DNA from: Paradesulfitobacterium ferrireducens
GTDB lineage: Bacteria; Bacillota; Desulfitobacteriia; Desulfitobacteriales; Desulfitobacteriaceae
Assembly (NCBI RefSeq): GCF_017310645.1
Contig: NZ_JAFLRH010000022.1
Location: forward strand, 103,010-167,009
Reading direction: 5' to 3'
Length of the DNA stretch: 64,000 nucleotides
Position numbers and translations under genes: made by a program. Of this stretch, positions 31,145 through 40,267 are shown piece by piece. Position 1 is the first letter of the stretch. Each line of letters begins with the position of its first letter. A model generated the notes under the pieces. It was not told the origin of the DNA. It saw only the letters and a program-made list of their open reading frames with translations, and searched no databases.

Positions 31145-31945
31145 ATGGATAAGAAGTTAGCACGCTTGAATAACTCAGCGGAGGATGTATTGGAAATCGG
31201 CGGAGTGAAGCTGGGCAGCCGCTTATTCGTCGGTACGGGGAAATTTGCGGCCCAGGCGCTCATACCGGAAGTGATTAAAGCGGCCGCTGCTGAAGTTGTG
31301 ACCATGGCCCTGAGACGGGTCGATTGGCATAATCCCCAGGAAAATATCCTTAATTACCTTACAGATGACCTGGTGCTCCTGCCCAATACTTCCGGGGCAC
31401 GCACAGCTGAAGAAGCCGTGCGGATTGCCCGTTTAGCCCGGTCGGCAGGTTGTGGAGACTGGGTAAAGATTGAAGTGATCCGCGATCAGCACTACTTATT
31501 GCCGGATAATTTTGAAACGGTCAAAGCGACTGAGATTCTGGCCCAAGAGGGGTTCACCGTCCTACCGTATATGAGCCCGGATTTAAGCACGGCCCGCAAG
31601 CTGGTTGAGGTTGGGGCTGCGGCCGTGATGCCTTTAGGCGCTCCCATCGGTAGCAACCGCGGCTTGAAAACCCGGGAGCTCATAAAAATTTTGATCGAAG
31701 AAATTCCGTTGCCGGTGATCGTTGATGCCGGGATCGGAAGACCGTCGGAAGCGGCGGAGGCTATGGAGATGGGGGCGGCGGCCGTCCTGGTGAATACTGC
31801 CATCGCCACGGCGGAAGACCCTGTGGTGATGGGCAGGGCTTTCAAACTGGCGGTGGAGGCAGGCCGACTGGCCCATCTTGCCGGACCGGGTGCCCGGAGT
31901 GAGCGGGCCCAGGCCTCTTCCCCGTTGACAGGTTTTTTAGGCTGA
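31145..31945 (+). CDS. thiG: Thiazole synthase ThiG
   Basis: 266-residue TIM-barrel enzyme joining deoxyxylulose phosphate, ThiS thiocarboxylate and dehydroglycine to make the thiazole phosphate. The family motifs are [35 protein letters not shown], the Schiff-base lysine in WVKIEVIRD, and the phosphate-binding end [22 protein letters not shown]. It is part of the thiSGH cassette. Confidence 0.97.
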   Translation: MDKKLARLNNSAEDVLEIGGVKLGSRLFVGTGKFAAQALIPEVIKAAAAEVVTMALRRVDWHNPQENILNYLTDDLVLLPNTSGARTAEEAVRIARLARSAGCGDWVKIEVIRDQHYLLPDNFETVKATEILAQEGFTVLPYMSPDLSTARKLVEVGAAAVMPLGAPIGSNRGLKTRELIKILIEEIPLPVIVDAGIGRPSEAAEAMEMGAAAVLVNTAIATAEDPVVMGRAFKLAVEAGRLAHLAGPGARSERAQASSPLTGFLG

Positions 31946-32028
31946 TGCAAAAGAAGGCTGGGAAAGGATTTTTTCTCTAATAAGGTAGTGAAGGGAATTG
32001 TTGTATTTAACCGAGTATGAGTTAAGGG

Positions 32029-33162
32029 ATGGTGTCCATGTTTTATGATTTTCTTCTGGCGCAACGCCAGCAGCTAAAAGCCTATGAAGAGTATACCTTC
32101 CAGGAAAGCGATGTCCGGCAGGCCTTGGCTCGGGAACAATTGGATGCTTTTGATTTGAAGGCCTTACTGTCTCCGGCCGCCCTGCCATTGCTCGAAGAGA
32201 TGGCAGAGCGGGCGCGCAGTCTGACCGTGCGCAATTTCGGGCGGACAATCTCCTTGTTTGCTCCGTTATACCTGGCTAATTACTGTACCAATCGTTGTTT
32301 GTACTGCAGTTTCAACCATAACAATGAAATTGAGCGGCGCAAGCTTTCCCTGGAAGAAGTGGAGCTCGAGGGTCAGGCCATTGCGGCCACCGGGCTCGCT
32401 CATCTCTTGCTCCTCACCGGGGAATCGCGCCGGCACAGCGGCCCGGATTACATTCAGGCCTGTGTGGAGCGCCTGCGCCCGTCTTTTGCGTCCTTGGGGA
32501 TTGAGATTTATCCCTTAGCGGAAGAAGAGTACCGGCAGCTTTATGAAAGCGGAGTGGATTCCTTAACCCTTTTCCAGGAGACGTATGATGAAAATGTTTA
32601 TGCTTCAGTCCACCCCGCCGGACCTAAGCGCGACTACCGCTGGCGTTTGGAGACCCCGGAAAGGGCCTGCCGAGCGGGAATCCCGGGCGTTAACCTAGGG
32701 GCTTTGCTGGGGCTCGGGGACTGGAGGGAGGATGCCTGGGCCACTGCCCTGCATGCCCGCTATCTGCAAAAGCATTACCCGGATGTGGAAATTGCGCTTT
32801 CCATACCCAGGCTCAGGCCGCATGTCGGCGGGTTTCAGCCACAGGCAGGTCCGGTCACGGATGCGGCCTTGGTCCAGATCATCCTTGTTTACCGTCTGTA
32901 CCTGCCGCGCGCCGGAATTACCTTATCCACCCGCGAAAGCCCAAGTTTGCGGGAAGCTTTGCTTCCTTTGGGAATCACCAAAATGTCGGCCGGTTCTTTA
33001 ACCTCTGTGGGGGGGTATGCTTCGGAAGGGGGAAGCACCCAGTTTGAGATTGCCGATGAGCGCTCAGTGCCTGAAATTGCGGCTATGCTGCGTTCGCGTG
33101 GGTATCAGCCGGTATTCTGCGACTGGATCAATCTAAAGGGCAAGGGGAGTGTGGCCGGATGA
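32029..33162 (+). CDS. thiH: ThiH tyrosine lyase (radical SAM)
   Basis: 377-residue radical SAM enzyme that cleaves tyrosine to dehydroglycine and p-cresol for thiazole formation in anaerobes. The [4Fe-4S]/SAM motif is CTNRCLYCSF (about residue 84-93). Other family segments are LANYCTN, HLLLLTGESRRH, SLTLFQETY and the C-terminal TSVGGYASEGGSTQFEI. The ATG at 32038 is a possible alternative to GTG 32029. It overlaps the next gene by 4 bases. Confidence 0.95.
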   Translation: MVSMFYDFLLAQRQQLKAYEEYTFQESDVRQALAREQLDAFDLKALLSPAALPLLEEMAERARSLTVRNFGRTISLFAPLYLANYCTNRCLYCSFNHNNEIERRKLSLEEVELEGQAIAATGLAHLLLLTGESRRHSGPDYIQACVERLRPSFASLGIEIYPLAEEEYRQLYESGVDSLTLFQETYDENVYASVHPAGPKRDYRWRLETPERACRAGIPGVNLGALLGLGDWREDAWATALHARYLQKHYPDVEIALSIPRLRPHVGGFQPQAGPVTDAALVQIILVYRLYLPRAGITLSTRESPSLREALLPLGITKMSAGSLTSVGGYASEGGSTQFEIADERSVPEIAAMLRSRGYQPVFCDWINLKGKGSVAG

Positions 33163-34286
33163 GCATAAATCCGCCGATGCTAAAACCGTCCGAGCCGGTT
33201 TTGCGCCTGATGGATGCGAATCTGAACCGGGTCGCCGAAGGGCTGAGAGTGGTGGAAGATGTCCTGCGCTTCCGGTATGAAGATCAAACGCAATGCCTGG
33301 TGGTCAGGAGCCTGCGCCATCAAGTACGCCAGCTTTTCCAAACACTTCAGCCCCGTCTTCTAAAGGAGCGCAACGTAGGGCGTGATCCCGGGCTTTTTAT
33401 CAGCCAGAAGCAAGCAGTGGACGGCAAAAAGGATTTCAAAGATCTGCTCCTGGCCAATCTCAAACGGGTGCAAGAAGGGCTGCGTGTCTTGGAGGAATCC
33501 GCCCACTTACTGGGAGAGCGTCCTTTGGCGAAGGAAACAGAAAAGCTGCGCTTTGCCTCGTATAGCCTGGAGCTTGCACTTGCACCTTATCTCTATGCGC
33601 ACAAGGATAAAAGCGGCAACCCTTTAAGGAAGATTCTGCCACCGGGACTTTATGCCCTGACTTCGGAGCAGCATTCCTTAGGCCGGAGCAACCTGGAGGT
33701 TGCGCGGCAAATTCTGGAGTCCGGGGTAAAAATTCTTCAGTACCGGGAAAAGGAGAAAACCCGGGAGCAGATGCACCGCGAATGTCTGGAGCTAAGGCGT
33801 ATGACCCAGGCAGCAGGCGCCCTGTTTATTGTGAATGACCACCCTGATTTGGCTTTGGCAGTCGGTGCCGATGGAGTGCACATCGGCCAGGAAGACTTGC
33901 CCCTGCCTGTGGTGCGGAAACTGGTGGGTCCGGATCTGATGATCGGGGTTTCCACCCATTCCCCGGAACAGGCCCAGGCCGCAGCGGCAGACGGTGCGGA
34001 TTACATCGGGGTGGGGCCGCTTTTTCTTACCCATACTAAAGCGGATGTTTGCGCCCCGGTAGGTCTGGAGTATTTGCGCTATGTGGTTCAAAACGTAAAG
34101 ATTCCGTTCGTGGCCATCGGCGGCATCAAGGAGCACAATCTGGCCCAGGTCGTGCGTGCCGGAGCGAAAACCGTAGCTTTGGTCACGGAGATTGTAGGCA
34201 GTTCCGATATCGTGGGGAAAATAAAATCCCTGCAGGACATCATGCTGCAGGAAGAGAAAGAGGTGTTAGCATGGCAACCCAAATGA
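33159..34286 (+). CDS. thiE: ThiD2-ThiE fusion: HMP-phosphate kinase plus thiamine phosphate synthase
   Basis: 375-residue fusion. Residues about 14-150 resemble ThiD2, an HMP-phosphate kinase-type domain: [21 protein letters not shown] and [16 protein letters not shown]. Residues about 165-365 are a full ThiE barrel with [50 protein letters not shown] and FVAIGGI. ThiE couples HMP diphosphate and thiazole phosphate to thiamine phosphate. The fusion puts both final steps on one chain. The ATG overlaps the thiH stop (GGATGAGC), and its last 16 bases overlap thiC. Confidence 0.92.
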   Translation: MSINPPMLKPSEPVLRLMDANLNRVAEGLRVVEDVLRFRYEDQTQCLVVRSLRHQVRQLFQTLQPRLLKERNVGRDPGLFISQKQAVDGKKDFKDLLLANLKRVQEGLRVLEESAHLLGERPLAKETEKLRFASYSLELALAPYLYAHKDKSGNPLRKILPPGLYALTSEQHSLGRSNLEVARQILESGVKILQYREKEKTREQMHRECLELRRMTQAAGALFIVNDHPDLALAVGADGVHIGQEDLPLPVVRKLVGPDLMIGVSTHSPEQAQAAAADGADYIGVGPLFLTHTKADVCAPVGLEYLRYVVQNVKIPFVAIGGIKEHNLAQVVRAGAKTVALVTEIVGSSDIVGKIKSLQDIMLQEEKEVLAWQPK

Positions 34287-35548
34287 CGGCTGCCCGCCAG
34301 GGAGAGATTACCCCGGAAATGCGGCAGGTGGCAGCGAAAGAAAATATGGAGGTAGAAACACTAAGGCGTAAAATTGCCGAAGGGAAGGTGGTTATCCCGG
34401 CCAACCATCGCCACCACAGCCTGGAAGCGGAAGGAATCGGGGAAGGGCTCAGGACGAAAATCAACGTCAATTTAGGAATCTCCAAAGACTGTGCCCGCAT
34501 CGAAAATGAGCTGGCCAAGGTGAAAAAAGCACTGGAGCTTAAGGCGGAAGGGATCATGGATTTAAGCAATTACGGTCAGACCGCCGAATTTCGCCAGCGC
34601 TTAATCTCTGAGTCCACGGCCATGATCGGCACTGTTCCGGTGTATGATGCGGTGGGGTATTTAGGGAAGAAACTGGAAGATATTTCTCCGGCCGAGTTTT
34701 TGTCTGTGGTCGAAAAACACGCTCAGGACGGGGTGGATTTTGTGACTATTCATGCCGGACTGAACAGGCAAACGGTGGAACATTTTAAGCGGACAAAGCG
34801 TTTGACCAACATCGTATCCCGGGGCGGCTCCCTGCTCTACGCCTGGATGGAGCTGAACCAGGCGGAAAACCCGTTCTATGAGTATTTTGACCGGGTGCTT
34901 GAGATCTGTGCGGAGTATGATGTCACGCTCAGCCTGGGGGATGCCTGCCGCCCGGGAAGCCTGGCCGATGCCACGGATGCCTCCCAGATTGAAGAGTTAA
35001 TCGTACTGGGTGAATTGACCGTGAGGGCCTGGGCTAAAGGGGTGCAGGTCATGATCGAAGGGCCGGGCCACATTCCGCTTCATGAGGTGGAGGCCAATGT
35101 CCTGTTGGCAAAGAAGCTTTGCCACGGAGCTCCCTTCTATGTTCTGGGGCCGTTGGTTACGGATATTGCCCCCGGCTACGACCATATCACGAGCGCCATT
35201 GGGGGAGCACTGGCTGGGAAGGCGGGGGCGGATTTCCTCTGTTATGTGACTCCGGCTGAACACTTGCGCCTGCCGACCTTAGAGGATATGCATGAGGGGA
35301 TTATTGCCTCCAGAATAGCAGCCCATGCCGCGGATATCGCCAAGGGGATTGCGGGCGCAGCGGAGTGGGACCACGAAATGAGCGCCGCCCGCCAGGCGCT
35401 GGATTGGGAAAAGATGTTTAATTTGGCGCTTGATCCGGAAAAAGCGCGGCGCTACCGGCAGGAATCCGCACCGGCTCAGGAGGACAGCTGCACCATGTGC
35501 GGGGAGATGTGCTCAATGAGGCTTATGAACAGGCTGGCGGCTCTTTAA
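34271..35548 (+). CDS. thiC: Phosphomethylpyrimidine synthase ThiC
   Basis: 425-residue radical SAM-like enzyme converting aminoimidazole ribotide to HMP phosphate. It has the short form typical of anaerobes. Motifs include [55 protein letters not shown] and the C-terminal cluster motif [14 protein letters not shown] 34271 lies within the end of thiE. It could also be a benzimidazole (BzaF-type) paralog, but the thi operon context makes ThiC much more likely. Confidence 0.95.
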   Translation: MATQMTAARQGEITPEMRQVAAKENMEVETLRRKIAEGKVVIPANHRHHSLEAEGIGEGLRTKINVNLGISKDCARIENELAKVKKALELKAEGIMDLSNYGQTAEFRQRLISESTAMIGTVPVYDAVGYLGKKLEDISPAEFLSVVEKHAQDGVDFVTIHAGLNRQTVEHFKRTKRLTNIVSRGGSLLYAWMELNQAENPFYEYFDRVLEICAEYDVTLSLGDACRPGSLADATDASQIEELIVLGELTVRAWAKGVQVMIEGPGHIPLHEVEANVLLAKKLCHGAPFYVLGPLVTDIAPGYDHITSAIGGALAGKAGADFLCYVTPAEHLRLPTLEDMHEGIIASRIAAHAADIAKGIAGAAEWDHEMSAARQALDWEKMFNLALDPEKARRYRQESAPAQEDSCTMCGEMCSMRLMNRLAAL

Positions 35549-35574
35549 CACTGAACTAACCCGCCCTAAGTCCC

Positions 35575-35680
35575 TCGCCTCTATAGGCGGCGGGTGCCAA
35601 AGGGCGGTTAAGTCCAGTATGGACTCGACTAACATTCAGTGGGGGTTGAATCCCCCCCTGAATGAAGTCTCGTTCAATCC
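35575..35680 (+). mobile_element. Possible orphan IS200/IS605-type right end (omega-RNA-like)
   Basis: The stretch downstream of thiC shows a run of imperfect hairpins ending in TTCAA: GGGCGGTTAAGTCCAGTATG with GGACTCGACTAA, then ACATTCAGTGGGGGTTGAAT with CCCCCCCTGAATG, then AAGTCTCGTTCAA at 35665-35677. This layout is that of the right end of IS200/IS605 elements carrying tnpB. No transposase or tnpB gene is nearby, so it would be a remnant or a minimal relic. I judge this by resemblance only. Confidence 0.4.
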
Positions 35681-35829
35681 AGCGACTTCCGGGGAGGGGG
35701 ATTGATCCCCCTCTCTTCGGTTTGGGCTTTCTTGGTTTGGCGGCTTTGCTGGGACATAGTCAAATAACAGAGGGCATACCCTAAAAATGAAAATGAGACT
35801 GCGGTGGCAAAGAAGTCTAAGCTATTCAT
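35674..35829 (-). CDS. Predicted 51-residue single-pass membrane protein
   Basis: Short frame beginning MNSLDFFATAVSFSFLGYAL then CYLTMSQQ, a single hydrophobic helix, followed by a basic/polar tail RQTKKAQTEERGINPPPRKS. GGGAG lies about 9 bases upstream of the ATG on the minus strand. The tail is read through a palindrome (GAGGGGGATT / AATCCCCCTC type) and the TGA falls in the IS-like end. No family was recognised. It lies downstream of the thiamine-precursor transporter operon, beyond that operon's terminator. Confidence 0.45.
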   Translation of the reverse strand: MNSLDFFATAVSFSFLGYALCYLTMSQQSRQTKKAQTEERGINPPPRKSLD

Positions 35830-35921
35830 TAAGGCACTCCCTTCTTCAAAAATCTTTCTACAATATAGACGTTTTAACTACCCTATTTGGTTACACAAAA
35901 AATCATTGTTTATAAAAAATT

Positions 35922-35951
35922 AATAGGAAGTGGTCCCTGCCACTTCCTATT
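35922..35951 (-). terminator. Rho-independent terminator of HMP transporter operon
   Basis: AATAGGAAGTGG pairs with CCACTTCCTATT around a short loop, followed on the minus strand by AATTTTTTATAA. It lies 18 bases after the ATPase stop. Confidence 0.88.
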
Positions 35952-35969
35952 AATTTGATTGTAAGTTTA

Positions 35970-36761
35970 CTAAAGCACCTGCTTCTCCAATACCGAGGAA
36001 TCGTAAAGCTCATCTTTAACCTCTGCCGACAGCAGCTCAAGCAGCTCTTTTTTCAGCTTTATCGCTTCTTTGCGCAGCAGGATATCCGGATGACGGGGGC
36101 GGGGGAATGGGACACTTACGTCTTTGACGATCTTGCCCGGTCTCTGGCTTAAAACAATAATCCGGTCTGAGAGAAGCATGGCTTCTTCAATATCATGCGT
36201 GATGAAGAGAACGGTATGGCGTGTTTCCTGCCAAAGCGCCAGCAGCCATTCCTGCATCTGGCGGCGGGTAAGGGCATCCAAGGCTCCGAAAGGCTCATCC
36301 AGAAGCAAAGTGTCCTGTCCGAAAAGGATGGTCCGGATCAAGGCGGCCCGTTGGCGCATGCCCCCGGACAGTTGCTGAGGATAATGGCTGCTGAATCCGT
36401 CCAGGCCGAGGCGTTTAAGCCACACAAGGGCTTCTGAGCGCGCGTTCTTTTTATCTTGGCGCCGGACTTCACTGCCTAAAATTAAATTATCCAGGAGGGT
36501 GCGCCAGGGGAGGAGCAGGTCTTTCTGCGGCATATATCCGACATTGCCTGCGCTTCCTTGAATGGGACGCCCGTTCAGCATGATTGTCCCTCCATCCGGC
36601 TGTTCCAGTCCGGCGATCAGGTTGCAGAGCGTGCTCTTGCCGCAGCCGGAGGGGCCGATAAGGGAAACAAACTGGCCGCTTTCGATTTCCAGGTCAATTG
36701 GGTCAAGCACCGGCAGGCGGTATTCAGGATAGGACTTGGACACACCTTGAAGGGCAAGCAT
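35970..36761 (-). CDS. thiZ: ABC transporter ATPase for HMP/thiamine precursor (ThiZ-like)
   Basis: 263-residue ATPase with Walker A GPSGCGKST, Q-loop GYMPQKDLLLPW, signature LSGGMRQRAAL and Walker B LLLDEPFGALD, then FITHDIEEAMLLSDR. This matches the nitrate/taurine/HMP class. It is the last gene of an operon headed by a TPP riboswitch, which gives the thiamine-precursor assignment. ATG 36761 follows AGGTGA. Confidence 0.92.
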   Translation of the reverse strand: MLALQGVSKSYPEYRLPVLDPIDLEIESGQFVSLIGPSGCGKSTLCNLIAGLEQPDGGTIMLNGRPIQGSAGNVGYMPQKDLLLPWRTLLDNLILGSEVRRQDKKNARSEALVWLKRLGLDGFSSHYPQQLSGGMRQRAALIRTILFGQDTLLLDEPFGALDALTRRQMQEWLLALWQETRHTVLFITHDIEEAMLLSDRIIVLSQRPGKIVKDVSVPFPRPRHPDILLRKEAIKLKKELLELLSAEVKDELYDSSVLEKQVL

Positions 36762-36839
36762 TCGATGTCACCTCGCCTAAGACTGGGATTAGTAACTCGG
36801 GTTCTTGACACAACTATCTAAATCTCTGCCTTAAGAATG

Positions 36840-37883
36840 TTACTTTGACGGCAGGAATTCATTGGTAAACGCTTTGGCTGGGTCAATCATTTTCGGCAAT
36901 AGCTTGCGTTCGACCAGCCATTTCGCATAGTTTTCCCAAACCGCTGTTTTCTGTTCGCCCCAGCGGGGAGCATCGGCTTGGTATTGGGGGCTGAGCCAGG
37001 CCTGGCTTTTGCGAATGAGGTCGGGATTCGCTTCCGGCGCATTTTTAATCAGAATCTCGGCTGCGTCCGCCGGGTTTTTGATGGCATATTCATAACCCTC
37101 GCTGGTTGCTTTCATAAAACGGCGCACCAAGTCAGGGTTGGTTTTAAGGTTGTTTTCCCCGGTGGTGATCACAGGGGTATAATAGTCCAAAGCCGGATCC
37201 ACGTCTTTAAGCCAGATCATATTCAGGGGCTGGTTGCGCAGCTCTGCTTCAATGCCGGTCCAGCCGTAAAAAATCCAGGTGGCATCAATATCTTTGGTTA
37301 AGAGCGTGAGCTGATCCGCTTCCCCGATATTCACCATTTTAACTTTGGAAAAATCCGCATTCTCCTTTTGCATGAGGGCCTTTAATACCGCTTCTTCCGA
37401 GGGCAGTCCCCAGCCGCCATAGGTCTTTCCTTCTAAATCCTTGGCTGTTTTGATATTGCGCTCCGGAACCGAGGCAAAGCCGGAGGTGTTGTGCTGAATG
37501 ACGGCGGCCAATGAAACCAGCGGCAGATCGTTGGCCTGGGCGGTGGTGACCTGTTCCTGCTGGCTGACTCCAAAAGCAACTTTTCCGGTTGCCACTAATT
37601 GTTCAACCGTGCCCTGGCTGGAGGGAGGAACGATCTGAACATCCAGTCCCTGGTCTTTAAAATAACCTTTATCCTTGGCCACATATAGTCCGGTGTGATT
37701 GGTATTGGGTGACCAGTCCAGCATAATCGTGACCGGGGTCAGGCTCTGGCTTGAGGGAGCGGGGGCTTGACTGCCACACCCTGTAAGCGCGAGGCTGAGG
37801 ATTATGAAAACGGTTATTAAAGCTAAGGCGGGACGGGATTTAAAACGTTTATTCCTTAACGAATTGGTTATTAATCTAGTCAA
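36840..37883 (-). CDS. thiY: NMT1/THI5-like substrate-binding lipoprotein (ThiY-like)
   Basis: 347-residue lipoprotein with a long positively charged N terminus, a hydrophobic segment and the lipobox LALTGC (about residue 36). The mature part has VTIMLDWSPNTNHTGLYVAKDKGYF, the NMT1/THI5 signature, plus SQGTVEQLVATGKV and GWGLPSEEAVL. It should bind HMP, formylaminopyrimidine or a related precursor. There is a gap of 152 bases from the permease gene containing a dispersed GGAGTCAG repeat. Confidence 0.92.
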   Translation of the reverse strand: MTRLITNSLRNKRFKSRPALALITVFIILSLALTGCGSQAPAPSSQSLTPVTIMLDWSPNTNHTGLYVAKDKGYFKDQGLDVQIVPPSSQGTVEQLVATGKVAFGVSQQEQVTTAQANDLPLVSLAAVIQHNTSGFASVPERNIKTAKDLEGKTYGGWGLPSEEAVLKALMQKENADFSKVKMVNIGEADQLTLLTKDIDATWIFYGWTGIEAELRNQPLNMIWLKDVDPALDYYTPVITTGENNLKTNPDLVRRFMKATSEGYEYAIKNPADAAEILIKNAPEANPDLIRKSQAWLSPQYQADAPRWGEQKTAVWENYAKWLVERKLLPKMIDPAKAFTNEFLPSK

Positions 37884-38035
37884 GTAAATCTACTCCTTTA
37901 TATACGTTTTTATTGGTTTGTTAAGTAGTCAGGAGTCAGAATAAAGTCAGGTTCAAATCATGGGTTAAGACCTTAAAGGAATGCAAGAAATCCCTACTGA
38001 ATTCTGACTACTGAATTCTGAATGCCTAATTTTAT

Positions 38036-38821
38036 TCACTTCTCTATTTTCAACCAGGGCAGGGCCAAGCGCCCCAGAAGAGAAATCACCAGAAAGTAAA
38101 CAAAACTTAAGACAGTAATCGTAAAGATGGCGGCAAACACCCGGTCTGTCAGAAAAGAATGGGATGAGTTGGTGAGATAGACCCCGAGCCCGGAACTGGC
38201 ACCGAGCCATTCCCCGATGACTGCGCCCATGACGCTGTAGGTGGCGGCTATTTTAAGCCCCGCGAAGAGGGAAGGCAAAGCATGGGGCCAGCGCACCAAG
38301 CGCAGGATTTGCCAGCGGCTCGCGCCCATTGAGCGCAAAAGCCGGGTGTAGTCCGGGTCACTGGCTTCCAGCCCTTCCAGGAGGCTGATAGTCACCGGAA
38401 AGTAGCACACCAGAATGACAGTGATAATCTTGGGCAGAAGGCCGTAACCAAGCCAGAGAATTAGGAGAGGGGCGACCGCAATCAGAGGAATGGTTTGGGA
38501 AATAATCAAAAACGGATAAAACAGCCTTTTAACCGAAGGAAATATCCCCATGAGCAGGCCGGTGAGGATTCCGGCGGCCACGGCCAGCCCAAATCCGGCG
38601 GTCGTCTCCAGAACCGTGGTGAAGGTATGCTGCAAAAGCAGATGCCTTGTCTGCCACAGCGCTTTGCCCACCTGACTGGGAGCGGGCAAAAGCCATAAGG
38701 GAACTTTAAGGCCTTTAACCACGATTTCCCATAGTAAGAGCACAAGAATGAGTAAGATGAAGGCAGGGAAATTGCGGCGGATTCCGGATAGAGACAATCC
38801 TTGGCTCCGGTACTTGTCCAC
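38036..38821 (-). CDS. thiX: ABC transporter permease for HMP/thiamine precursor (ThiX-like)
   Basis: 261-residue permease with about six membrane segments and the ATPase-contacting EAA loop EGLEASDPDYTRLLRSMGAS with ILRLVRWPHALPSLFAGLK. It starts 7 bases after the MTH1187-family gene. The assignment depends on the TPP riboswitch and on the NMT1-type binding protein downstream. Confidence 0.92.
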   Translation of the reverse strand: MDKYRSQGLSLSGIRRNFPAFILLILVLLLWEIVVKGLKVPLWLLPAPSQVGKALWQTRHLLLQHTFTTVLETTAGFGLAVAAGILTGLLMGIFPSVKRLFYPFLIISQTIPLIAVAPLLILWLGYGLLPKIITVILVCYFPVTISLLEGLEASDPDYTRLLRSMGASRWQILRLVRWPHALPSLFAGLKIAATYSVMGAVIGEWLGASSGLGVYLTNSSHSFLTDRVFAAIFTITVLSFVYFLVISLLGRLALPWLKIEK

Positions 38822-38828
38822 AGGTTAT

Positions 38829-39119
38829 CTACCCCCGGTATTTTTCAATTTTTTCGGCAATCGTGGAACCGGAAGGAACGTAATCCATCTTGATATTTGT
38901 CAGGACGCGGGAAGCCCCGGCTTGGATGCAGGCATTCTGGGCTTCCCGGATGATGCGCCATAAGGTCTCAGGCTCTCCTTCCATGGCGGTTTCCAACGGC
39001 CCTACTTCGTAGGTGACCCCGCTTTGAGCGACCACTTCAATGGCCGCATCGACCACCTCGTAGATGCGGGACTCTTCCACAAACGGAATGACCTGAAAGG
39101 ACATGGTAATCTTAGGCAT
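38829..39119 (-). CDS. Thiamine-binding MTH1187/YqgV family protein
   Basis: 96-residue ferredoxin-like-fold protein (UPF0045). It contains MSFQVIPFVEESRIYEVVDA, YEVGPLETAMEGEPETLW and the C-terminal SGSTIAEKIEKY. Family members bind thiamine or its derivatives as a tetramer. It is the first gene after a TPP riboswitch on the minus strand, which supports a thiamine-linked job such as precursor buffering or sensing. Confidence 0.9.
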   Translation of the reverse strand: MPKITMSFQVIPFVEESRIYEVVDAAIEVVAQSGVTYEVGPLETAMEGEPETLWRIIREAQNACIQAGASRVLTNIKMDYVPSGSTIAEKIEKYRG

Positions 39120-39163
39120 ATTTACCCCTTCTCTCTTTTTAAGTTGCGTTTTACTACACTTTT

Positions 39164-39192
39164 AAAAAAATAAAACCGCACTGAAATGCGGC
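39164..39192 (-). terminator. Riboswitch-controlled terminator of HMP transporter operon
   Basis: On the minus strand GCCGCA-TTTCAG-TGCGGT is followed by TTTATTTTTTT. It follows the TPP aptamer directly. Confidence 0.85.
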
Positions 39193-39194
39193 TG

Positions 39195-39292
39195 CCTACA
39201 CCTCCCTACGCTGGCATTACCCAGATCAGGTTTAAGGTCGGACGAATAGGTCGTCCCTCTCAGCCGGCTGCCCCAGCTCCCTTGAGTCTCTC
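39195..39292 (-). ncRNA. TPP riboswitch (THI element) upstream of HMP transporter operon
   Basis: Read on the minus strand it has GGGAGCTGGGGCAGCCGGCTGAGAGGG in two parts, then ACCTGATCTGG and GCCAGCGTAGGGAGG, the conserved THI core. It controls MTH1187-thiX-thiY-thiZ by transcription termination. Confidence 0.95.
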
Positions 39293-39501
39293 TCTTGAAT
39301 TCTAGGCCTATCCTAGCACAACCAGAGAAAAAATGCAATCTCTAATATCTCTGAAAATTCGGATGATTACCTTTTTCTTCGACATTAGATATAATTCGGA
39401 TAATCTGTAGCACATGGGATATACTCTGGACAAAGAGCGGTATTTTGCATAGTATTAGCATGTGGATAATCATTGGAAACTAAGTTTCAAGGAGAATTAA
39501 A

Positions 39502-40236
39502 ATGGATTTTGCAGGGAAAGACAAGGCGACTTATGTCCGGGATATGTTTAATACCATTGCCCGGCGCTATGACTTAATGAACACCTTGATGAGCCTGGGC
39601 ATGGACAAGCACTGGCGCAAGGTGGCCGTGTATTATGCCAAAGCTAAGCCCGGTGCCAATATGCTGGATGTGTGCTGCGGCACCGGCCAGCTTTCTTTGG
39701 AACTGGCGAAGACCGTGGGGCCGAAGGGCAAGGTCACGGGGGTAGACTTTTCGGAGAAGATGCTGGCTGAGGCAAAAATCCTTGTTCAACACAATTCCCC
39801 GGCTCAAAATATTACCTTGCTCCAGGGCGATGCCATGGCTTTGCCTTTTGCGGACAACAGCTTTGACGGAGCTACAGTGGGCTGGGGTCTGCGCAATTTG
39901 CCTGACCTTAATAGGGGAATTCAGGAAATGACCCGGGTGGTCAAGCCGGGTTCATGGGTGGTCTCTTTGGATATGGCCAAGCCTTCGCTGCCGGTCTTCA
40001 AACAAATATACTGGCTTTATTTTGAAAGACTGGTTCCGGCCATGGGAAAATTGTGGGCCGGCAAGAAAAGCGCTTACCGCTATCTCCATGATTCGGCCCG
40101 CACTTTTCCCTCCCAGGACCTCCTGGCCCGCATATTCAGCGAGTGCGGCCTAACAGAGACAGGCTACCGGAATCTGGCCGGAGGGGTTGTGGCTGTGGTC
40201 TATGGTAGGAAACCGCCGGCCAAGGAAGGGAAGTAA
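39502..40236 (+). CDS. ubiE: Demethylmenaquinone methyltransferase MenG/UbiE
   Basis: 244-residue class I SAM methyltransferase performing the last step of menaquinone synthesis. The family signature YVRDMFNTIARRYDLMNTLM and motif I MLDVCCGTGQLSLEL are present, along with GLRNLPDLNRGIQEM and the C-terminal GGVVAVVYGRKP. AAGGAG precedes ATG 39502. Together with mqnA at 55.6 kb it indicates that the organism makes menaquinone, probably through futalosine. Confidence 0.95.
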   Translation: MDFAGKDKATYVRDMFNTIARRYDLMNTLMSLGMDKHWRKVAVYYAKAKPGANMLDVCCGTGQLSLELAKTVGPKGKVTGVDFSEKMLAEAKILVQHNSPAQNITLLQGDAMALPFADNSFDGATVGWGLRNLPDLNRGIQEMTRVVKPGSWVVSLDMAKPSLPVFKQIYWLYFERLVPAMGKLWAGKKSAYRYLHDSARTFPSQDLLARIFSECGLTETGYRNLAGGVVAVVYGRKPPAKEGK

Positions 40237-40267
40237 TAAAGAATTAAGATGGGGAGAGGATAAAAGG

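Noticed and set aside
35690..35716. Intrinsic terminator of thiC (GAGGGGGATT / ATCCCCCTC palindrome)
   Set aside because: No T run follows and it lies 140 bases from thiC within the IS-like stretch; it may be part of that element.
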